Of a stretch of DNA of 14,125 nucleotides, positions 7,702 to 12,640 are shown piece after piece. Source of the DNA: Prevotella sp. UBA3208 (GTDB lineage Bacteria > Bacteroidota > Bacteroidia > Bacteroidales > Bacteroidaceae); contig DEWO01000152.1 in the NCBI GenBank assembly GCA_002363695.1, positions 1-14,125 of the forward strand, written 5' to 3'. The notes beneath the pieces were generated by a model, which was given only the letters and a program-made list of their open reading frames with translations, made no database searches and had not been told where the DNA came from. The position numbers and the translations under genes are program-made. Numbering within the stretch: position 1 is the first letter of the stretch; each line of letters begins with the position of its first letter.

Positions 7702-7802
7702 TTGATGCGCATGATTTGCTTCGATGATGCGCATGATTCAATCTAATGATGCGCATGATTAGCCTCGATGATGCGCATCATTGTTTTCAGCGATGCGCAT
7801 GG
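7702..7802. repeat. Five ATGCGCAT palindromes at exact 22-bp intervals
   Basis: ATGCGCAT occurs at 7705, 7727, 7749, 7771 and 7793, each exactly 22 bases from the next. The wider unit is close to ATGATGCGCATGATT; copy 4 is a perfect 14-bp palindrome (ATGATGCGCATCAT). The remaining 7-8 bases of each unit vary in sequence but not in length (TGCTTCG, CAATCTA, AGCCTCG, GTTTTCA). A conserved core on a fixed period of about two helical turns suggests protein-binding sites on one DNA face, possibly regulating the HU gene. Confidence 0.85.
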
Positions 7803-7958
7803 CCGGATTTCGTTATCCGCATAACCGTCACCGTTCATCTCGGCTTTACCTATTGCGAATATACGAAAAATCCACGGACGGTGTATCACCGGGGAGCCAT
7901 TTTCGCGTAGGATTTAAACTTTTTTGTCCATTCTGGCCAATTATTAGCGGAAATTGTG

Positions 7959-7966
7959 TATCTTTG
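7959..7966 (+). promoter_or_regulatory. Putative promoter -7 box upstream of structured element and lipoprotein genes
   Basis: TATCTTTG matches the Bacteroidetes -7 consensus TAnnTTTG. No clean TTTG is visible at the expected distance upstream (the nearest candidate is the degenerate TTCTGG around 7931). Transcription would begin near 7971-7975, run through the structured element at 8003-8122 and reach the first lipoprotein gene at 8211, giving a leader of roughly 240 bases. Confidence 0.5.
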
Positions 7967-8002
7967 CAACCGTGATTCCAAAATAGGGTCACTGCTCATC
8001 TT

Positions 8003-8122
8003 TCACGGACGAATTAGCACCTCACAAGCGAAAGCGAGCAACATCTAACAACTTGAGGAGCATGCGCCACAAGCGCAGGCTGCTCCATAAAGTTGTTAGG
8101 GTCGTGCTAAACCCGTCCGTGA
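8003..8122 (+). ncRNA. Candidate structured RNA (three-way junction) or palindromic mobile-type element
   Basis: Nested complementary arms are seen directly. The outer stem is TCACGGACG (8003-8011)/CGTCCGTGA (8114-8122), continued after a small internal loop by TTAGCAC (8014-8020)/GTGCTAA (8104-8110). An inner arm is CTAACAACTT (8045-8054)/AAGTTGTTAG (8090-8099), then GGAGCA (8057-8062)/TGCTCC (8081-8086), then TGCGC (8063-8067)/GCGCA (8073-8077) with a CACAA loop. A third short hairpin CTC-(ACAA)-GC-GAAA-GC-GAG (8021-8038) carries a GNRA tetraloop. The fold is a three-way junction with about 37 bp in its two main arms. I do not recognise a known class. It could be a leader regulating the downstream lipoproteins, a free small RNA, or a MITE-like repeat; no target-site duplication is evident. 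Strand is assigned from the upstream promoter-like box. Confidence 0.55.
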
Positions 8123-8210
8123 TATGGCAGACAGTCTGCGCTTTCCTTGTGTCATCAAGTTAGTGCCGGCTATTGAAGAAAAGGTAGTAACTTAAAATAT
8201 TTGACGGTTT

Positions 8211-8573
8211 ATGACAAAGAGAAATTTACTTCAATTATTGACAATGTTGGTGATTGTTGTTCTGATGTGTAGTTTTTCGTCATGCAGCAAAGATGATGAC
8301 GACGGTCCAATGATTACAGTGAAAAATCTGTCAGGTGTTGACTGGTATGATGCTTCCATCATATTCAAAGAGTCGAAGGATGCAAGTTCCAGTGTCATCA
8401 AGACGGTAAAGGTTGGCGATATCCCTGTCGGCCAATTCTTTACTACGGGCAAGGAGGGAACATTCTTTTATATTGATGCGAAGAACAGGCGTGGTAAGAT
8501 TTTCATGTCTGACATTGTTTATGCGTCTGAAAACACCTCCATAACGAGCAGTGATATTTTGGTTAACTTATAA
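8211..8573 (+). CDS. Small lipoprotein, function unknown
   Basis: A 120-residue predicted lipoprotein that I do not recognise beyond its signal. Residues 1-25 form a hydrophobic signal peptide ending in the lipobox FSSC, with lipid-anchored Cys26. SKDDDDG follows the cysteine; an acidic run here resembles the Bacteroidetes lipoprotein export signal, suggesting display on the cell surface. The mature part (PMITVKNLSGVDWYDASIIF onward) alternates hydrophobic and polar residues and looks like a small all-beta domain. The next lipoprotein gene starts 12 bases after the stop, so the two are probably one operon. A long structured leader precedes it. Confidence 0.75.
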   Translation: MTKRNLLQLLTMLVIVVLMCSFSSCSKDDDDGPMITVKNLSGVDWYDASIIFKESKDASSSVIKTVKVGDIPVGQFFTTGKEGTFFYIDAKNRRGKIFMSDIVYASENTSITSSDILVNL

Positions 8574-8585
8574 AAAAAACGTAAA

Positions 8586-8972
8586 ATGAAAAAGTATTTA
8601 TTCCTTTTGCTGCTGGCCATGCCGTTGATGTTTGCAGGCTGCGGCTCAGACGATGACGACACACCATCGGTATCGAAATCCGAGCTCATCGGTACGTGGT
8701 ACACGCTTGACGACGACTGGGTGCTTGTGTTCACCGAGTCGACCGTCACGCAGTATGAAATCTGGCATACGGGCGGTACCTACTCGCTCAACTCGTATAC
8801 CGTTTCCAACCGCTACACGCTCAGCGGAAACAGAATTACCTTCGAGGAAGGTCTCAGTGGCACCGTCGCCATCAACGGCAGCAGACTGACAGTAAGCAAC
8901 GGCAGCGAGACTCTGGTTTACACAAAGTACAATGGTACGCCCCAACAGCTCATGGACTATCTGAACAAGTAA
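8586..8972 (+). CDS. Small lipoprotein with lipocalin-like beta domain
   Basis: A 128-residue predicted lipoprotein. The signal peptide MKKYLFLLLLAMPLMFAGC gives lipobox FAGC with anchored Cys19. GSDDDDT follows, again an acidic run consistent with surface export in Bacteroidetes. The mature domain opens with SELIGTWYTLDDDWVLVFTEST and continues with short strands (YTVSNRYTLSGNRITFEEG, GSRLTVSNGSETLVYTK). This 'L-G-x-W ... F ... Y-x-L-x-G-N-x-I' pattern resembles the lipocalin-like domains frequent in Bacteroidetes lipoproteins; the ligand is unknown. It lies 12 bases after the preceding lipoprotein gene and is followed closely by an intrinsic terminator, so it is the last gene of the pair. 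Confidence 0.78.
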   Translation: MKKYLFLLLLAMPLMFAGCGSDDDDTPSVSKSELIGTWYTLDDDWVLVFTESTVTQYEIWHTGGTYSLNSYTVSNRYTLSGNRITFEEGLSGTVAINGSRLTVSNGSETLVYTKYNGTPQQLMDYLNK

Positions 8973-8994
8973 ATCCAGCAGTTCTTCAGTATTT

Positions 8995-9045
8995 GCGGGA
9001 AGCCGCGCCGACATCCGTCGGCCTTGGTTCCCGCTTTTTGTTTTT
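8995..9045 (+). terminator. Intrinsic terminator after the lipoprotein pair
   Basis: Outer stem GCGGGAA (8995-9001)/TTCCCGC (9028-9034) encloses an inner hairpin CCGAC (9008-9012)-ATCC-GTCGG (9017-9021). TTTTTGTTTTT follows from 9035. It ends the + strand lipoprotein operon, 18 bases before the stop of the convergent fimbrillin-like gene. Confidence 0.85.
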
Positions 9046-9062
9046 CCACATTCTAATATATT

Positions 9063-9476
9063 TTACAGGCCGTCCGTCGTGGCGGCATCCTTCACGTTGC
9101 CCGTCGTGCCGTCGGCGGCCGAGGCTGGATAGACCAGCGTACAGGCAGTATTGTCGGGGGTGCCATCGGCTACACTGAACGAAATGGTGGCTGCGCCGTC
9201 GCCATCCACTGCCGTAATCGTGGCATCGGCCACTTTCTTCTCGCTGCCTACTGTATAGAGGATGGCAATCTGCTCGTCTACAGCCCAGGTGACTGTTATC
9301 TTGTTGGTACCTTCGGCTACTGCACGGGTGGCGGCTCCGTCGGACTTAGGAGCCAGCTTGGCAGTGATGGCAATGCCCTCACCCTTGGCGGGCTGGGCAG
9401 CGTCGTTGTCGTCGTTGCTGCAGGCGGCAAATGTCAGAGCCAGTGCAGCCATCAGAAATAACTTTGTTGTCTTCAT
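9063..9476 (-). CDS. Fimbrillin-like lipoprotein, short (possibly truncated)
   Basis: A 137-residue lipoprotein. The signal peptide MKTTKLFLMAALALTFAAC has lipobox FAAC with Cys19, followed by SNDDND. The mature part (GIAITAKLAPKSDGAATRAV, then ITVTWAVDEQIAILYTVG, ATITAVDGDGAATISFSV and TLVYPASAADGTTGNVKDA) matches the N-terminal domain pattern of Bacteroidetes fimbrillin-family (Mfa1/FimA-like) proteins, where an ATRA segment near the start is often a processing site. Family members are usually around 300 residues or more; this frame stops just after the GNVKDA region, so the C-terminal domain is missing. The gene may be a truncated relic or a short secreted variant. It is the second gene after a 49-residue ORF, 37 bases apart, and converges on the lipoprotein operon. 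Confidence 0.72.
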   Translation of the reverse strand: MKTTKLFLMAALALTFAACSNDDNDAAQPAKGEGIAITAKLAPKSDGAATRAVAEGTNKITVTWAVDEQIAILYTVGSEKKVADATITAVDGDGAATISFSVADGTPDNTACTLVYPASAADGTTGNVKDAATTDGL

Positions 9477-9513
9477 TGTCTTCTTGTCGTTAATGGGTTA
9501 AACACTGGGTGAA

Positions 9514-9663
9514 TTAGGAATTTGCAAACGGGTCGGTATCACCATCGTAATCACTGGGAGAATCCAGTCCGCCGCTGGCACTGGCCTGCAACAGTTGGTT
9601 CGTCACATGCAGTTCAACCACCTCAGAGGTCGGCTGAACATACGTTCGTCTTGGCTTTTTCAT
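9514..9663 (-). CDS. Small 49-residue protein preceding the fimbrillin-like gene
   Basis: A short reading frame beginning MKKPRRTYVQPTSEVVELHV and ending DYDGDTDPFANS. It is preceded by an AAAGAAAGGA-type purine-rich ribosome-binding region ending seven bases before the ATG. The layout (basic start, 'Y-x-x-P-x-x-x-V-V-E-L' segment, 'LLQASASGG', then an acidic Asp-rich end) is a recurrent form of tiny Bacteroidales proteins encoded just before fimbrillin or lipoprotein genes; their role is unknown to me. It has no signal peptide. It shares a strand and probable promoter with the fimbrillin-like gene 37 bases downstream. Confidence 0.72.
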   Translation of the reverse strand: MKKPRRTYVQPTSEVVELHVTNQLLQASASGGLDSPSDYDGDTDPFANS

Positions 9664-9720
9664 ACTTGTATCCTTTCTTTTAATTTAAAAATATTAATTG
9701 CTCGTTTGTATAGAACTGGC

Positions 9721-9750
9721 CGCAAAAGCACGAACTTTTGCGCTAACAAA
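9721..9750 (-). promoter_or_regulatory. Putative promoter with overlapping operator-like palindrome
   Basis: On the - strand TTTG (9747-9750) is followed after 16 bases by TGCTTTTG (9723-9730), a one-mismatch form of TAnnTTTG, about 60 bases before the 49-residue ORF. A perfect 8-bp inverted repeat CGCAAAAG (9721-9728)-N6-CTTTTGCG (9735-9742) covers the -7 box and could be an operator. A further inverted repeat GTTAAAAG (9759-9766)/CTTTTAAC (9783-9790) lies just upstream. Confidence 0.5.
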
Positions 9751-9811
9751 AAAAAATTGTTAAAAGCGTTGAAAAAGTTTCACTTTTAACATAATAGTCC
9801 CTACACGCCAC

Positions 9812-9861
9812 AAAAAAAACTCCGCCGCGACGCCCTGCTCAAAGCAGAGCCTCCCGGCGGA
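9812..9861 (-). terminator. Intrinsic terminator of the rplY-pth-hslR-yrbG operon
   Basis: Read on the - strand, TCCGCCG (rev. comp. of 9855-9861) pairs with CGGCGGA (rev. comp. of 9821-9827). The arm contains an inner CTGCT/AGCAG hairpin (9835-9847) and is followed by eight Us (9812-9819). It lies 37 bases after the antiporter stop codon. Confidence 0.85.
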
Positions 9862-9897
9862 AAAGTTTTACACCTTATTATATATATATGACCACTC

Positions 9898-10824
9898 CTA
9901 CAGGCTGCTTATCAGCCAGCAGAGGTATGCCAGATAGCCCCCGACGAGCAGGGCTCCCTCCCAGCGCTCGACCGTGAAGCGGGTGAAGGAGAAAAGCCAC
10001 ACAAGGGCTACCGAGAGGAACATCACGGCCATGTCCAGGGTGGTGATGCCCTCTATCTCCATAGGACAGATGGTGGCCGTCAGGCCCAGAATCATGAGGA
10101 TGTTGAAGACGTTGGAGCCGATGACGTTGCCGATGGCTATCGCCGACTGACCCTTGCGGGCTGCGACGACGCTCGTGGCCAGCTCGGGCAGCGACGTGCC
10201 GCCGGCCACCACCGTCAGACCTACCACGCCCTCGCTGATGTCCAGCGCATAAGCCACGCTGGAGGCGGAGTCGACAAACAGGTTGCTGCCCAGCACCAGT
10301 CCCAGCAGACCGCCCAGCAGATAGACTATGTTCTTCCAGACGGGCGACGTCTCTGCCTGCACCTCAGACGCGCTGCCCGCCTTGGCCTGCATCAGCGTGT
10401 AGACCATGAAGACGGCGAAGCCTGCAAGCAGGATGATGCCGTCCACACGTCCGAGGAAGCTGTCAAGCGCCAGCACTATCAGCAACACCGAGGCCACGAC
10501 AGAGAAGGGAATATCCTTCTTCACCGTCGAGCGGCTGATGGTCATCGGTGCCACCATGGCCGCACAGCCCACGATGAGCATGGCGTTCATGGTGTTCGAG
10601 CCTACCACGTTACCCACAGCCAAGTCGGGCGTACCCTTCAGGGCCGACACCAGGCTGACAAACAGCTCAGGGGCCGACGTTCCGGCAGCCACGATGGTCA
10701 GGCCGATAATGATTTCGGGCACATTCATGCGACGGGCCAGCGCCGAGGCACCTTCCGTCAGACGGTCAGCACCGAACAACACCAGTGCTACACCTATTAT
10801 TATAAGTACTATATCCAATAACAT
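9898..10824 (-). CDS. yrbG: YrbG-type calcium/sodium antiporter (CaCA superfamily)
   Basis: Inner-membrane cation exchanger of 308 residues, the usual length for this prokaryotic branch. It has about ten hydrophobic segments and the two inverted alpha-repeats of the superfamily. The first has GTSAPELFVSLVSALKG and AVGNVVGSNTMN (about residues 48-80); the second GGTSLPELATSVVAARKG and AIGNVIGSNVFN (about 207-240). The glutamates in SAPEL and SLPEL are the expected ion ligands. A polar loop (QAKAGSASEVQAETSP) joins the two halves. Ca2+/Na+ or Ca2+/H+ exchange is inferred from family; ion specificity cannot be read. Its start lies two bases after the hslR stop, so it is the last gene of the rplY operon, followed by a strong terminator. 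Confidence 0.93.
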   Translation of the reverse strand: MLLDIVLIIIGVALVLFGADRLTEGASALARRMNVPEIIIGLTIVAAGTSAPELFVSLVSALKGTPDLAVGNVVGSNTMNAMLIVGCAAMVAPMTISRSTVKKDIPFSVVASVLLIVLALDSFLGRVDGIILLAGFAVFMVYTLMQAKAGSASEVQAETSPVWKNIVYLLGGLLGLVLGSNLFVDSASSVAYALDISEGVVGLTVVAGGTSLPELATSVVAARKGQSAIAIGNVIGSNVFNILMILGLTATICPMEIEGITTLDMAVMFLSVALVWLFSFTRFTVERWEGALLVGGYLAYLCWLISSL

Positions 10825-10826
10825 AA

Positions 10827-11303
10827 TTAGTCCTCCGTAAAGTCAAAGTCATCGTCATCGAAGAAGTCACCCTCCAGGGCCGGACCGACAAACTCGTCCA
10901 GCGCACGGCGCTCCTTCTTAGTAGGCCGGCCCGTGCCGCGCTGACGGTTCACGAAGCCGCTGATGCGATTCATCTCCAGCAGCTCGTACTGGTCGGCAGA
11001 GGTCACATTCTCGTAAATCTCGGGAATCAGCTTCGCCCCCACCCGCTGCTCAATCGTCTTCAGAATCTTGAACGAATAGGTGACGGGCGGCTTGCGGACG
11101 CTGACCACCTCGCCGGCCTTCACCATGCGCGAGGGCTTCACGTTGACGCCCTGTATGGTGACGCGGCCGTTCTTGATGGCATCGGCGGCTATCGAGCGCG
11201 TCTTGAAGATGCGCGCGGCCCATAGCCACTTGTCAATGCGAGCGACATTTAGATTTCTCTCTTCGAGAGTGTGGCGTTGCAATCTTCCTTCCTCTGCTGC
11301 CAT
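10827..11303 (-). CDS. hslR: S4-domain RNA-binding protein, Hsp15-like
   Basis: A 158-residue RNA-binding protein of the Hsp15 family, which in E. coli binds 50S subunits carrying stalled nascent chain-tRNA. The S4 domain spans about residues 20-80 ([17 protein letters not shown], then [18 protein letters not shown], then GEVVSVRK). The conserved tail [14 protein letters not shown] follows near residue 130, and the end is very acidic ([13 protein letters not shown]). The only ATG (11303) lies inside the end of pth, a 55-base overlap; family homology begins near residue 20, so a later non-ATG start such as TTG at 11282 is possible. The overlap suggests translational coupling with pth, and both act on peptidyl-tRNA, which fits a ribosome-rescue theme. 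Confidence 0.9.
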   Translation of the reverse strand: MAAEEGRLQRHTLEERNLNVARIDKWLWAARIFKTRSIAADAIKNGRVTIQGVNVKPSRMVKAGEVVSVRKPPVTYSFKILKTIEQRVGAKLIPEIYENVTSADQYELLEMNRISGFVNRQRGTGRPTKKERRALDEFVGPALEGDFFDDDDFDFTED

Positions 11304-11878
11304 AACGGTGTCTTGCCAAACTTGTTATACTGATTCATCGTCACGTCAATGCCTGCCAGCACGAAGCTCTTGATGATGTCGACTGCCATATCGATGCTGG
11401 GTTGCAGATGTTCGCGTTCCTCAGCCGGGAAGCGGCCCAGCACGTGGTCAATCTGCGAGCCAACAGGATAGTCGTTGCCGATGCCCATACGCAGACGGGC
11501 ATACTGCTGCCCTATGAGCTGCTGGATGTGGCCCAGCCCGTTGTGTCCGCCATTCGAGCCGTTCGCCTTCAGGCGGAAAGCACCCAGGGGCAGCGCCACG
11601 TCGTCGCTCACCACGAGCAGGCGCTGCTGGTCGATGCTCTCCTTGTTCAGCCAGTAGCGCACGGCATTGCCGCTGAGGTTCATAAACGTGGTAGGCTTGA
11701 GCAGAAAAACCCGCCTGCCCTTCAGCGACGTCTCGCCGACAAAGCCGTAGCGCTTATCCTCAAAAACGATATTGGACGCCCTTGCAAAAGCGTCCAATAC
11801 CATCCAACCAGTGTTGTGGCGGGTCTCGGCGTATTCGTCGCCAGGATTACCCAAACCCACAATTAAATACTTGTCCAT
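11249..11878 (-). CDS. pth: Peptidyl-tRNA hydrolase
   Basis: Cytoplasmic esterase that frees tRNA from peptidyl-tRNA dropped by ribosomes. The 209 residues begin with the signature [21 protein letters not shown], containing Asn11 and catalytic His21. Other expected residues are Asn67 ([10 protein letters not shown]), Asp92 ([11 protein letters not shown], aligned with E. coli Asp93) and Asn113 (GGHNGLGHI). RMGIG and DHVLGRF are also family-typical. The last 20 or so residues ([19 protein letters not shown]...) extend past the catalytic fold and are partly encoded by the region shared with hslR. It is the second gene of the rplY operon. Confidence 0.96.
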   Translation of the reverse strand: MDKYLIVGLGNPGDEYAETRHNTGWMVLDAFARASNIVFEDKRYGFVGETSLKGRRVFLLKPTTFMNLSGNAVRYWLNKESIDQQRLLVVSDDVALPLGAFRLKANGSNGGHNGLGHIQQLIGQQYARLRMGIGNDYPVGSQIDHVLGRFPAEEREHLQPSIDMAVDIIKSFVLAGIDVTMNQYNKFGKTPLWQQRKEDCNATLSKREI

Positions 11879-11898
11879 TCTCTTAAGGTTACAGGTAA

Positions 11899-11924
11899 AA
11901 GTGATAAGTGATCACTATTCACTT
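11899..11924 (-). promoter_or_regulatory. Palindromic hairpin between rplY and pth
   Basis: A 26-base near-perfect palindrome, AAGTGA-TA-AGTGATCACT-AT-TCACTT, reaches into the rplY stop codon. On the - strand it is followed by TTTT only, too short a U-tract for a strong terminator. It may act as an attenuator or RNA-processing/stability hairpin that lowers pth relative to rplY. Confidence 0.45.
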
Positions 11925-12522
11925 ACTCTGCGGCAGCCTCGGCAGCAGCAGAACGAGAAGCACGAGTAGCCTTGACAGAGCAAACGATAACCTCCTTCGG
12001 AGTGGCAATCTCCAGACCCTCGAAGCTCAGCGAACCAACCTTGATGGCCTTGCCCAGCTGCAGCTCGGTAACGTCGATGTCCAGCTTCTCAGGAATGTTC
12101 TTGTAGGGAGCAGTGACGTTAATCTTGCGGATAGACAGGTTCAGACGACCACCGTCACGAACACCCTGGGCATGACCGGTCAGATTGACGGGCAGACCTA
12201 CGGTGATGGGCTTCGTCTCGTTAATCTCGTAAAAGTCAGCGTGCAGCAGTGCATCCGTTGTGGGGTGGAACTGCAGCTCCTTGATGATGGCCTTGTGCTC
12301 CTCGCCGTCGATGTTCAGGTTCACAACATATACGTGCGGGGTATAGACAACCTTGCGCAGCTCAGCAGCAGATGCCGTGAAAGCCAAAGCCTCGGGCAGA
12401 CCGTTCTCACCCTTCTTCTCACCATACAGATTGCAGGGTACCAGACCCTCCTTACGAAGCAGCTTAGAGGCCTTCTTGCCTACGTCGGTGCGCTTCTGAC
12501 CGTTTACACTAATCTCTTTCAT
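11923..12522 (-). CDS. rplY: 50S ribosomal protein L25 (CTC/TL5-type, two-domain)
   Basis: 5S rRNA-binding ribosomal protein. The 199 residues show the long general-stress form with two domains. The N-terminal L25 domain is about residues 1-90 (VNGQKRTDVGKKASKLLRKE, GLVPCNLYG, then VYVVNLNIDGEEHKAIIKEL, HADFYEI). The C-terminal TL5 domain is about 95-180 (PVNLTGHAQGVRDGGRL, then VTAPYKNIPEKLDIDVTELQLGKAIKV). The end is an Ala-rich tail (SRSAAAEAAAE). It heads the operon with pth 44 bases downstream, a pairing common in bacteria, and has a consensus promoter 75 bases upstream of its start. Confidence 0.96.
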   Translation of the reverse strand: MKEISVNGQKRTDVGKKASKLLRKEGLVPCNLYGEKKGENGLPEALAFTASAAELRKVVYTPHVYVVNLNIDGEEHKAIIKELQFHPTTDALLHADFYEINETKPITVGLPVNLTGHAQGVRDGGRLNLSIRKINVTAPYKNIPEKLDIDVTELQLGKAIKVGSLSFEGLEIATPKEVIVCSVKATRASRSAAAEAAAE

Positions 12523-12596
12523 AATTAATAAAATGTGTTACTCTAAAATTAAGTTCTTTGCTCAATTCACCATCACACGATGCGAAAAAGCGGCTG

Positions 12597-12628
12597 CAAA
12601 GGTACGAAGAAAAAACGAGCCCACCAAA
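12597..12628 (-). promoter_or_regulatory. Consensus Bacteroidetes promoter of the rplY operon
   Basis: On the - strand TTTG (12625-12628) is followed after exactly 20 bases by TACCTTTG (12597-12604), a full match to the TTTG / TAnnTTTG consensus. The leader to the rplY ATG (12522) is about 65 bases. The -33 element starts only 13 bases beyond the stop codon of the upstream symporter gene. Confidence 0.85.
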
Positions 12629-12640
12629 CTTTTATGAGAT

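Noticed and set aside
7702..7802. Small CRISPR array
   Set aside because: The repeat core is only about 14 bases and the variable parts 7-8 bases, far below CRISPR sizes, and no cas genes are near. The constant 22-bp period fits protein-binding sites better.
7781..7975. Open frame of 64 codons in the HU-lipoprotein intergenic region
   Set aside because: It starts inside the palindrome array, overlaps the promoter-like box, and shows no protein-like features.
8003..8122. Simple intrinsic terminator
   Set aside because: The fold is branched, has no U-tract after the closing stem, and no gene ends just upstream.
9871..9895. AT dinucleotide run (TATATATATA) after the yrbG terminator
   Set aside because: Too short and unremarkable to be a feature.
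11402..11866. Open frames of up to 154 codons opposite pth
   Set aside because: The - strand encodes a peptidyl-tRNA hydrolase with all catalytic residues; the opposite frames have no homology I can see.
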